From JACCZX01 sp963791315 (GTDB lineage Bacteria > Pseudomonadota > Gammaproteobacteria > Burkholderiales > Burkholderiaceae_F), in assembly GCA_963791315.1 (NCBI GenBank), contig CAWBRQ010000007.1, positions 310,001 through 374,000 of the forward strand: 64,000 nt of DNA, given 5' to 3'. A program made the translations under genes and the position numbers. Under the pieces are notes generated by a model. It searched no databases, was not told where the DNA came from, and saw only the letters and a list, made by a program, of their open reading frames with translations. This document shows positions 39,557 to 47,944 of the stretch, in pieces. The number at the start of each line of letters is the position of its first letter. The stretch's first letter is position 1.

Positions 39557-40151
39557 CCCGAGTAACGTGCCGCAGGCAGCACCCACCAGGTGCGCTTGCG
39601 GTACCACACCTGCACCCAGCCACTCTGCATAGGGTGTCGTTGCGCCGCCCGGCTGCTCAAGCGCGACCTTGATCCAGCCGCCGAAGAACAGCGCTGACGG
39701 CAGCCACAACTGTTGAAAGCGGCGTGGCCTGGCTTTGATCAGCCATAGCATGGAGCCGGCAAAAAACAGCCCGTGCAACGCACCCGATAGACCGCGGTAC
39801 CAGACTATGGTCGGATAGATCAGCGCGAGGCACGCGCTGATCGCGAGCGCTGCCGCGAGCAGCGCCGACAGTTGCCGCGCTGGCGTCAGATCGGGGGTAA
39901 ACAAGCGTGCAACGACCCACAGCGCGACAGCGTTGATCAGCGCGTGCTGCCAGTTCACATGAACGAAGTGTGCGGTTAGCCAGCGCCAAGGTTCGCCGAG
40001 CTGAATTCGTGTTTCGGTACTCGAGCGCGGCGAGATCTGGCAACGCCTGCAACACCAACATCAGCAGGGCAATGACGATCGCGATGATTTCAGCGCGCGA
40101 GAACGATATGGGTTTCACCGTTCGTATAATGCCCAACTCCGGATGCTTCAT
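39392..40151 (-). CDS. rrtA: Rhombosortase (rhomboid-family GlyGly-CTERM serine protease; frameshift near 39990)
   Basis: An intramembrane serine protease expected to cut GlyGly-CTERM tails after export. After a first membrane helix (AEIIAIVIALLMLVLQALPDL) come LEYRN and, in the shifted frame, GEPWRWLTAHFVHVNWQHAL, the conserved rhombosortase entry. The catalytic Ser is in WYRGLSGALHGLFF and the His in QAHLVGAACG; WIKVALEQ between them is also typical. The two proteases next to it are its likely substrates. The C-terminus is uncertain: the open frame runs antisense into protease 2, but one indel would end it at 39541. A GTG at 40118 (MKPISFS) is an alternative start. No other rhomboid is present. 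Confidence 0.88.
40125..40130 (+). promoter_or_regulatory. Possible -10 box for pgk
   Basis: A perfect TATAAT lies 68 bp before the pgk ATG, within or just beyond the 5' end of the opposite-strand rhombosortase gene. No clear -35 hexamer is at 16-18 bp. It would give pgk a promoter of its own after separation from gapA. Confidence 0.4.
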
Positions 40152-40197
40152 TCATTTCTCGAGTTACGTCCTTTACGGGCGGGCTTATCCACCTCGA

Positions 40198-41436
40198 ATG
40201 CGCGTTAATACTCTTGCTCGGCTCATCGCGGACGGCCAGTTGGCCGGTCGTCGTGTTTTCATCCGCTCCGATTTAAACGTGCCGCAGGACGCAGCGGGCA
40301 ACGTCACCGAAGACACGCGCATTCGTGCATCAGTGCCGGCGATTCGCGCGGCAGTGGCGGCCGGCGGTGCCGTGATGGTCGCTTCGCACTTGGGTCGGCC
40401 GGTGGAAGGCGAGTTTGCCGCGGAATTTTCGCTGGCGCCTGTCGCGCGGCGGCTCGGCCATATCCTCGGGTTCGAAGTCCCGTTGGTACGGGATTGGATC
40501 GATGGTGTCAGCGTTGTGCCGGGCCAGGTGGTTCTGCTGGAGAACACTCGCTTTAACAAGGGTGAAAAGGAAAACAGCGACGAGCTTGCGAGAAAGATGG
40601 CAGCGTTGTGCGACGTGTACGTAAATGACGCGTTCGCCACTGCGCATCGCGCGGAAGCTTCCACCGAAGGCATCGCGAGGTACGCGAAGTTAGTATGTGC
40701 CGGTCCGTTGCTTTCGGCCGAGATCGATGCACTGTCGAAGGCGTTGCGCGACCCCCAACGACCGCTCGTGGCCATCGTCGCCGGCTCGAAGGTATCGACC
40801 AAGCTCACGTTGCTGAACAACCTGGCGCGCAAGGTCGATCGTCTGATCGTCGGCGGAGGAATCGCCAACACGTTTTTGCTCGCCGAGGGATTTGCGATCG
40901 GTAAGTCGCTCGCAGAGCCCGCTCTCGTCGGTGAATGCAAGCGGGTGCTGGCGACGCTTGGTGAAAAGGGTGCGACGCTTCCACTGCCGATCGATGTCGT
41001 CGTCGCGAAAGAGTTGGCTGCCACGGCGCCGGCGACGACGCGGCGCGCCGACGACGTGCGGCCCGACGAAATGATTCTCGACATTGGCCCCCAAAGCGTG
41101 CTGGCACTGGCGCAAATGATTCGCAGCGCCGGCACCATTATCTGGAACGGACCCATCGGCGTGTTTGAGTTTGATGCCTTCGGGGAAGGGACGAAACAAA
41201 TGGCGCTTTCAATTGCCGAAGCCACGGCGAACGGCGCGTTTTCGATCGCTGGAGGCGGCGATACGCTCGCGGCAATCGCCAAGTACGATCTCGGCGATCG
41301 CATCAGCTATATCTCGACTGGAGGTGGTGCGTTTCTCGAATATCTTGAAGGCAAGAAACTGCCGGCAATCGAGATTCTCGAGCAGCGCGCTGCGAATAAG
41401 GACCTTTTCGCCGTGCCGCAAGTTCAACCGAGTTGA
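40198..41436 (+). CDS. pgk: Phosphoglycerate kinase
   Basis: Pgk transfers phosphate from 1,3-bisphosphoglycerate to ADP. The signature FIRSDLNVPQD, VASHLGRP and the nucleotide-binding ISTGGGAFLEYLEGK are present, with GGGIANTFL and WNGPIGVFEFDAF. The ATG giving MRVNTLARLIADGQLAG was chosen; the open frame extends upstream over the rhombosortase gene without coding likeness. The frame is intact. pyk follows by 10 bp. Confidence 0.96.
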   Translation: MRVNTLARLIADGQLAGRRVFIRSDLNVPQDAAGNVTEDTRIRASVPAIRAAVAAGGAVMVASHLGRPVEGEFAAEFSLAPVARRLGHILGFEVPLVRDWIDGVSVVPGQVVLLENTRFNKGEKENSDELARKMAALCDVYVNDAFATAHRAEASTEGIARYAKLVCAGPLLSAEIDALSKALRDPQRPLVAIVAGSKVSTKLTLLNNLARKVDRLIVGGGIANTFLLAEGFAIGKSLAEPALVGECKRVLATLGEKGATLPLPIDVVVAKELAATAPATTRRADDVRPDEMILDIGPQSVLALAQMIRSAGTIIWNGPIGVFEFDAFGEGTKQMALSIAEATANGAFSIAGGGDTLAAIAKYDLGDRISYISTGGGAFLEYLEGKKLPAIEILEQRAANKDLFAVPQVQPS

Positions 41437-41446
41437 TACGCTGAGA

Positions 41447-42886
41447 ATGATGTCACGCAGCACGAAAATCGTTGCCACGTTGGGCCCCGCGTCGAGTGAG
41501 CCCCTGGTACTTGAGCGCATGCTGGTCGCCGGCGTCGATGTCGTGCGCTTCAATTTCTCGCACGGGACGGCGGAAGATCATCTCGCGCGCGCGCAGCTAG
41601 TACGTGAGACTGCTGCCAAGCTGGGGCGCGATATTGCGATCATGGCGGATCTGCAGGGGCCGAAAATCCGCGTCGGAAAGTTCGAAGGCGGCAAGGCAAC
41701 GCTGCGAGCCGGTAAGAAGTTTGTTCTCGATGCGAGCACTGCGCTCGGCACCGATGATCGAGTCGGCCTCGACTACAAGGACTTGCCGCGCGAGGTGAAG
41801 TCCGGCGACACGCTGCTGCTCAGCGACGGTTTGCTCGTGCTCGACGTCGAGCGCGTGGCGGGCAGCGAAATTCACACGATCGTGCGTGTCGGTGGAGATC
41901 TATCGAACAACAAGGGCATCAACAAGCTGGGAGGCGGCTTATCGGCGGCGGCTCTAACCGCCAAGGACGTTCGCGATATCGACACGGCGATGCAGTGCGG
42001 TGCCGACTACGTGGCGATCTCGTTCGTCAAGAGCGGCACCGACGTCGAGATGGCACGCCAGCTGACATCGATTGCCGGCGAGAAGCACGGGATCAAGCCG
42101 CAGATCATCGCGAAAATCGAGCGCGCCGAAGCGATTCCGAAATTGCGCGAAATTCTGGAGGCGTCGGACGGCATCATGGTGGCGCGCGGAGATCTGGCGG
42201 TGGAAGTCGGCAACGCCGCCGTGCCGGCGCTGCAGAAACGCATGATCAAGATGGCGCGCGAACAGAACAGACTTGTGATTACGGCGACCCAGATGATGGA
42301 GTCGATGATCTACAACGCGGTGCCGACGCGCGCCGAAGTGAGTGATGTGGCCAACGCAGTGCTCGATGGCACCGACGCCGTGATGTTGTCGGCGGAGACG
42401 GCTTCCGGCAAATACCCGGTCGAGGTCGTCGAAACGATGGCATCGATCGTGCAGGAAGCCGATAAATCCGAGCAGGTTGAACTCGATCTGCAGTTCGTCA
42501 ACCAAACCTTCAATCGGGTCGATCAGTCGATCGCGTACGGCGCGCTGTTCACCGCCTTCCACCTGCGCGTTGCCGCGATCTGTGCGCTGACGGATTCAGG
42601 TTCCACGGCGCTGTGGATGAGCCGGCACGACATCGACGTACCGATTTTCGCGTTGACGCCGAACGTTTCGACGGCGCGGCGCCTCGCGCTGTACCGCAAT
42701 GTGCGACCGCTGCATTTTCAGGTGCACACTGATCGCGACGAGTCGCTCGCCGCCGCCGAACGACTGCTGCTTGATAGGCAGCTGGTCAACCGCGGCGATC
42801 TGATTGTTCTGACGGTTGGAGAACCGATGGGGCAACCTGGCGGCACCAACGCGTTGAAGATCGTCAGAGTCGGCGAGCGGCTGTGA
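41447..42886 (+). CDS. pyk: Pyruvate kinase
   Basis: Pyk makes pyruvate and ATP from phosphoenolpyruvate. Conserved parts are STKIVATLGPASS, VRFNFSHGTAEDH, MADLQGPKIRVG, the Lys/Glu active site in IIAKIERAEAI and MVARGDLAVEVG, and ITATQMMESMI. The 479-residue length is typical. Either of two adjacent ATGs (41447, 41450) may start it. Its stop overlaps the next gene by 4 bp. Confidence 0.96.
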   Translation: MMSRSTKIVATLGPASSEPLVLERMLVAGVDVVRFNFSHGTAEDHLARAQLVRETAAKLGRDIAIMADLQGPKIRVGKFEGGKATLRAGKKFVLDASTALGTDDRVGLDYKDLPREVKSGDTLLLSDGLLVLDVERVAGSEIHTIVRVGGDLSNNKGINKLGGGLSAAALTAKDVRDIDTAMQCGADYVAISFVKSGTDVEMARQLTSIAGEKHGIKPQIIAKIERAEAIPKLREILEASDGIMVARGDLAVEVGNAAVPALQKRMIKMAREQNRLVITATQMMESMIYNAVPTRAEVSDVANAVLDGTDAVMLSAETASGKYPVEVVETMASIVQEADKSEQVELDLQFVNQTFNRVDQSIAYGALFTAFHLRVAAICALTDSGSTALWMSRHDIDVPIFALTPNVSTARRLALYRNVRPLHFQVHTDRDESLAAAERLLLDRQLVNRGDLIVLTVGEPMGQPGGTNALKIVRVGERL

Positions 42887-44309
42887 GAAAGATCGCGTCC
42901 AAGTGCGGTGTGCCGACGGTTCTTCGGTATCTGTCATTTGCGCTCGCGTTTGCCGCGTCCAGCGCGCTGGCTTCGCTGCCCGCGCGGCCCGCCGGCGGGC
43001 CGGCTCTAGGGTTATCGGAACACACCGCTCGATCGTTGCAACACGAACTGAGTGCCGAATTTGGAACCGCCGAGCTGCGACTTGAAGTGCAGCAGCGCGC
43101 CTGGCAGATCGTTGCGGATCGCCACTATGACCCTGCGCTCAATGGTGTCGACTGGCAGGCGGTCCGCAAAAAATATCAAGAACCGGTCATTGCTGCGAAA
43201 AGCGATGCCGAGATGTACCTCGTGCTCAAAGCGATGGTGCGCGAATTGAAAGATTCGCATACTCGCATCGTGACGCCGCGCGAAAGCGCCGATCACCGCC
43301 GCTTTGCGGCGCTCGCATCAGGACTCACTTTGTCGGTGATCGATGATCAACTGCTCGTCATCGACGTTGACCCCGACTCGCCGGCCGCGCGCGCCGACGT
43401 TCGCAAGGGTGATGTGGTCGTCGCCATCGATGACAAACAGTTCGATGCTGCTTTCCTGCGCGCCGCACGCGATCTTCCGCTGACCGCGGCCGACGTCACA
43501 TCGTCCGAAGCGGAACCGACGCGTCAGGACGAGGCGATTCGTTTTGCGCAACTGCGTGCCGTGCGACGTGCCTTGCAGCGTATGCCCGATGCGCTGCCGC
43601 GCGCCGCAGGTGCTGACACTTGAGCGTCACGCCGGACGAATCGTAGTGACCTTGATGCCGGAACCGCTGATACGGCCGCCCGCAGTCACTGACGCACGTT
43701 TCAGAAGCGGGCATTGCAGTGGTGAAACTCAACCGATTTTCGGTGCGCAATCGTGCCGACGTCGAGCAAGCGCTGCGACAGGTGGCGGACGCTCGCGCGT
43801 TGGTGCTCGATCTGCGCGGAAACGGCGGCGGTGACTACAGCCAGTTCATGTGGCTGGTGCGGCAGTTTTTGCCGGAACCCCGCATGGTGCTTACTCAACT
43901 GTCGCGGCGCGGGGACGAGCAGAATGCGCGTGAGCTACGCATTACACCGGCGGAGACGCCGTTTCTGAAACCGATCGCAGTATTGACTGATCGACGCTCG
44001 GGCAGTGCTTCGGAACTGACGGCGACGGCGTTGCTCGAGCAGCGCGATGCGCTGATCGTCGGCGAGTCCACGTGCGGCTGCGTGGTCGCCGTGCGCTCGG
44101 AATATGTATTGCCGGGATCCGGCGGTGTACGCGTATCCGAAACCGGGTTTCGGTCGGCACACGGTCGGCGCATGGAAGGCGAGCCGCTGGCGCCGACGAT
44201 TTACGCGCCACCGACGCTGGCGGATCTGCGCGCGGGCCGTGACCGTGCGTTGGAGGCGGCAGAGAAGGCTTTGCTGGATCGCTTGTTGCTCACTACGTCC
44301 GTTCAGTAG
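42883..44309 (+). CDS. S41-family C-terminal-processing-like peptidase (frameshifts near 43620 and 43710)
   Basis: A secreted or periplasmic serine peptidase of about 475 residues. The N-terminus is a signal peptide (LRYLSFALAFAASSALA). A helical S41 N-domain (WQIVADRHYDPALNGVDW, LKDSHTRIV) and a PDZ domain (VIDVDPDSPAARADVRKGDVV) precede the catalytic part, with LVLDLRGNGGGDYS and the nucleophile region DRRSGSASELTATAL. Two frame changes fall between the PDZ and catalytic domains. The GTG start overlaps the pyk stop, so it is translated with the glycolytic genes, an unusual position for a peptidase. The substrate is unknown. Confidence 0.85.
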
Positions 44310-44345
44310 ATGGTTTGCTGGATAACGATCACAAGGAGGAATGCC

Positions 44346-45357
44346 ATGGCGCTCGTTTCATTGCGTCAATTGCTGGATCACGCTGCGGACAACGGCTACG
44401 GAGTGCCCGCGTTCAACGTGAACAATCTCGAACAGGTGCAGGCCATCATGGAAGCCGCACAGGAAGTCAACGCGCCGGTGATCATGCAGGCGTCTGCCGG
44501 CGCACGTAAGTACGCAGGCGAAGCGTTCCTAAAGCACCTGATCCAGGCGGCGATCGAGTCGTATCCAGCGACTTCCGATCGCGATGCACCAGGATCACGG
44601 GGCGTCGCCGGCGGTGTGCGAAGGGGCGATCAAGCTTGGCTTTTCGTCGGTGATGATGGACGGCTCGCTGCGCGAAGACGGAAAAACGGTCGCAGATTAC
44701 GACTACAACTGGCAGGTGACGAAGAAAGTGGTCGACATGGCGCACGCGCAGGGCGTCAGCGTCGAAGGCGAGCTCGGTTGTCTTGGTTCGCTAGAGACGA
44801 TGCGGGGCGACAAGGAAGACGGCCACGGGTCCGAGATCACGATGACGAAGGAAATGCTGCTGACCGACCCCGATCAGGCGGCCGATTTTGTAGCCAAGAC
44901 GCAGCTCGATGCGCTCGCGATCGCAATCGGCACCAGCCACGGTGCGTACAAGTTCACGCGTAAGCCGACCGGTGACATCCTCGCAATCGACCGCATCAAG
45001 GAGATTCACCGCCGCATTCCGAACACACACCTCGTGATGCACGGCTCATCGTCGGTGCCGCAGGATTTGCTGAAAGAAATTCGAACCTACGGCGGCGATA
45101 TGAAAGAAACGTACGGCGTGCCGGTCGAAGAGATCCAGGAAGCGATCAAGCACGGCGTGCGCAAGATCAACATCGACACCGACATCCGCCTTGCAATGAC
45201 CGCCGCCATACGTAAATTTCTGCACGAAAACCCCGGGCATTTCGATCCGCGCGATTATCTGAAGCCCGCGCGTGCAGCGGCCAAGGTCATCTGCAAGCAG
45301 CGCTACGTGCAATTCGGCTGCGAGGGTCAGGCAAGCGGAATCCGCCGCTGCCGCTAA
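44346..45357 (+). CDS. fba: Class II fructose-bisphosphate aldolase (frameshifts near 44570 and 45345)
   Basis: Fba cleaves fructose-1,6-bisphosphate with a zinc ion. The start has AAGGAGG 6 nt upstream. Conserved parts: VPAFNVNNLEQVQA, MHQDHGASPAVCEGA (zinc His), DGSLREDGKTV, IAIGTSHGAYKF, VMHGSSSVP and KINIDTDIRLAMT. One frame change near 44570 splits the N-terminal quarter from the rest. The end at GIRRC is premature: in the +1 frame from about 45345 the sequence goes on as RPLPLTTIAHEYTTGALSQ, matching the usual C-terminus, so the true gene likely ends near 45415. Confidence 0.93.
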
Positions 45358-45453
45358 CGACCATCGCGCACGAGTACACAACAGGCGCGTTGTCGCAGCA
45401 CGTGCATCGTCGTCACGCGCCGCTACGCGGTCGCACGTGCACTCAGCGCAACG

Positions 45454-46419
45454 CTACATCGTTCCGCGTAGCCCGAGCCGATCGATCGTCACACGCTCGG
45501 CGTCGACCATCTGGCGTGCGTACTTTGTGTACTCCTCGGGGCTCATGTAGATCACCGATTGATCGAAGCGGTCGAGAATGGCGATCACCTTTGGATCCTC
45601 GAGTGTTTTGCGGAACGCGTCGTGCAGCGTTTTAACCACGGCCGGATCCATTCCGGGCGGCCCGCCGATGCCGAACGGTGAGTCGGACACCGTGTCGTAA
45701 CCGAGTTCGGCGAGTGTCGGAACATCCGGCCACTTCTTCGTGCGCTTTGAACCGTAGGTTGCAAGCAGCCGCAACTTGCCGGCCTCGACGTGAGGCGCCC
45801 AACCGGTCGAGTCGCTTGCCGCCTGAATGTGACCGCCGAGAATCGATGTCATCAGATCGGCGCTGCCCTTGAATGGAACGTGCGTCAGCTTGATCCCGGC
45901 CTTCGCTGCGAACTCCTCGATCGCCAGGTGCGGAGTCGTGCCGCTGCCGGTTGAGCCGTAATCGATCTTGCCCGGATTTTTCTTCGCGTCTTCAACGAAG
46001 TCGCTTAACGTCTTCCACGGAGCGCCTGCGGGCACGACCAGGCCGAACGTGTAGCCCGTCATGTTGATGATGTAAGTGAAGTCGCGCAGCGCATCGAGCT
46101 GCGGCGTCTTCTGCATGTGCGGAATGCGAAACACGCTTATCGCAAGTTGGGTCAGTGTGTAGCCGTCGGGCTTCGCGCTCTTCACTGCGATCGGTGCGAC
46201 GGTTCCGCCGGCGCCGGGCTTGCTCTCGACGACGATTGGCTGTCCCAGCGTGCGCGATGCGGACTCCGCGAATGCACGCAGCACCTGGTCGGTCGGTCCG
46301 CCTGCGGGAAATGCGCAGTACAACGTGATCGGTCGTGACGGAAAAGCCTGGGCGCGCAGTGCGGTCGATGGCAGCGCCGCAAGCGCGCCGCTCGCGATCA
46401 GGACAGTGCGACGATCCAT
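45454..46419 (-). CDS. Tripartite tricarboxylate transporter (Bug) substrate-binding protein
   Basis: A periplasmic binding protein of the Bug/TctC family, 321 residues. An export signal (RRTVLIASGALAALPSTALRAQA) is followed by FPSRPITLYCAFPAGGPTDQVLR, PGAGGTVAPIAVKSAKPDGYTL and STGSGTTPHLA, all typical. AGGAGA precedes the ATG. Members bind carboxylates, but the ligand cannot be told from sequence. No TctA/TctB membrane genes are adjacent, which is common for the many orphan Bug proteins of Burkholderiales. Confidence 0.93.
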   Translation of the reverse strand: MDRRTVLIASGALAALPSTALRAQAFPSRPITLYCAFPAGGPTDQVLRAFAESASRTLGQPIVVESKPGAGGTVAPIAVKSAKPDGYTLTQLAISVFRIPHMQKTPQLDALRDFTYIINMTGYTFGLVVPAGAPWKTLSDFVEDAKKNPGKIDYGSTGSGTTPHLAIEEFAAKAGIKLTHVPFKGSADLMTSILGGHIQAASDSTGWAPHVEAGKLRLLATYGSKRTKKWPDVPTLAELGYDTVSDSPFGIGGPPGMDPAVVKTLHDAFRKTLEDPKVIAILDRFDQSVIYMSPEEYTKYARQMVDAERVTIDRLGLRGTM

Positions 46420-46465
46420 GAATATCTCCTAATAATTGTTATACGGACGAGTATAGGCAACGCGG

Positions 46466-47866
46466 CTACAGGTGCTCGATCGAACGCGCGTAGTAACTCA
46501 GCAGCTCAGTCTCAGCCGGATTCGCGCAGTACAACCCCGACGATTCGTTGACCAGATGCCGCAGGGTCAGCATGCGCAGGCCGGCGCCGACCGCGTAATC
46601 CCAGTCGCTGCGCGGTACGTAGACATGAGCGCCGCGTGCTTGAAGCTGCTCGACCTGCGTGCCGACCTGCGACTTGATTTCCATTTCGCTGAGCGTGGCC
46701 CCGTCCTTCGCTGCGAGCAATACGCGCGCAACCAGTGGCACAGGCAATACTGGAATCAGCCGGCCCACTTGATTCATCAGATGCCGACCCAGCGCACTGA
46801 CTTCTGCAATCCGGTTTTCTTTGGAGAGTTTTCGAAAGTCGATCCCGCGCTGCGCGCAATAGCTCTTGGTTGAGATCGGCGCTCCGAAGTTCACGCATGC
46901 GTAACCGAAGCGATACCACTTGCTGCGAAGCGCGAGCCCGAGTTGCGCGAAAATGAACTTCAATGTGTTTCCGGCGGCCATCAGCGCCGACTTTTTCGCA
47001 CGAGGTGTGCCTGCCAATAGCTGGGTTCGATCCTCCAGCACTCGGTCGTAGTTCAATCCCAGCGGGACGAAAACAAGATCGCGCTCACCGTCGAGCGTGA
47101 AACCGCGCAACATGTATTCAAGGACACCAAATTTGGGTTCGCGCATACGGCCGTCGCGTGTCAAGCCGCCTTCGGGGTAGACCGCCTGTGTAACACCGGA
47201 CTCGGTGGCCATCGCGATATAGCGCTCGAGCACGCGTCGGTAGAGCTCGTCGCCGGAGCCGCGGCGCACGAAGTACGCGCCCATCGCGCGAATCATTTGC
47301 TGCAAAGGCCAGATGCGTGCCCATTCGCCTACTGCATACGACAGCGCCGCCTGTTCAGCCGCCAGATGCGCAGCCAGGATGTAATCCATATTGCTGCGAT
47401 GGTTCATCACGAACACGACTGTCGCGTTGGCCGGTACTGCGGCCAGGCCGGCTTCGTCGGAGTACCCGATGCGCACGCGGTAAAGCAGGCGACTGACTTT
47501 TCGGCTTAGCCATGCGCCAATACGAAAGTAGAAGTAGGCATTGAACGCGGGGACGATCTCACGCGCATAGCGCTCGACGATGTGGTGCACGACCTCGCGT
47601 GGCATCTGATTCGCCTGCGCGTGCGCGGTCGCCGCCTGCTGCACCTTTTCATCGAACACCAGGCGATCGATCAACGTCCGCCGGCTTGTTTGCTGGAACG
47701 GTCGAACCTGCAGACGCAGCCGCTGGCTGACTTCATCGAGCACTTTGTTGGCTCGGGTGCGGATGACCCAGCGCGCGCTGGGCACCAAGAGGCGGTCGAG
47801 AACCGCCCAGAGCGCGAGCAGGGCGCCGACGATCGCAAGCCAGACCGGAATGACTATTGTCCCCAC
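46466..47866 (-). CDS. PlsB-like glycerol-3-phosphate / lysophosphatidate acyltransferase
   Basis: A 466-residue acyltransferase. One N-terminal membrane helix (IVIPVWLAIVGALLALWAVL) and a helical region precede the acyltransferase domain. The catalytic HX4D box is MNHRSNMDYIL, then GAYFVRRGSGDELYRRV and the substrate motif VYPEGGLTRDGR. These blocks resemble E. coli PlsB more than PlsC, but the protein is little more than half PlsB length. It would acylate glycerol-3-phosphate or a lyso-intermediate at the inner membrane. Acyl donor and acceptor are uncertain. Confidence 0.85.
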   Translation of the reverse strand: MGTIVIPVWLAIVGALLALWAVLDRLLVPSARWVIRTRANKVLDEVSQRLRLQVRPFQQTSRRTLIDRLVFDEKVQQAATAHAQANQMPREVVHHIVERYAREIVPAFNAYFYFRIGAWLSRKVSRLLYRVRIGYSDEAGLAAVPANATVVFVMNHRSNMDYILAAHLAAEQAALSYAVGEWARIWPLQQMIRAMGAYFVRRGSGDELYRRVLERYIAMATESGVTQAVYPEGGLTRDGRMREPKFGVLEYMLRGFTLDGERDLVFVPLGLNYDRVLEDRTQLLAGTPRAKKSALMAAGNTLKFIFAQLGLALRSKWYRFGYACVNFGAPISTKSYCAQRGIDFRKLSKENRIAEVSALGRHLMNQVGRLIPVLPVPLVARVLLAAKDGATLSEMEIKSQVGTQVEQLQARGAHVYVPRSDWDYAVGAGLRMLTLRHLVNESSGLYCANPAETELLSYYARSIEHL

Positions 47867-47944
47867 CTTGCCCCGACCATCTCTTGTGGTTTGTGACGGC
47901 AGTTAGACAATGTACCGCGCGCCGAGGCGGTGGGTGCAGTCTCG

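Noticed and set aside
40185..41303. 372-codon open frame on the minus strand opposite pgk
   Set aside because: Ser/Ala-rich translation typical of antisense frames; pgk on the other strand is certain and complete.
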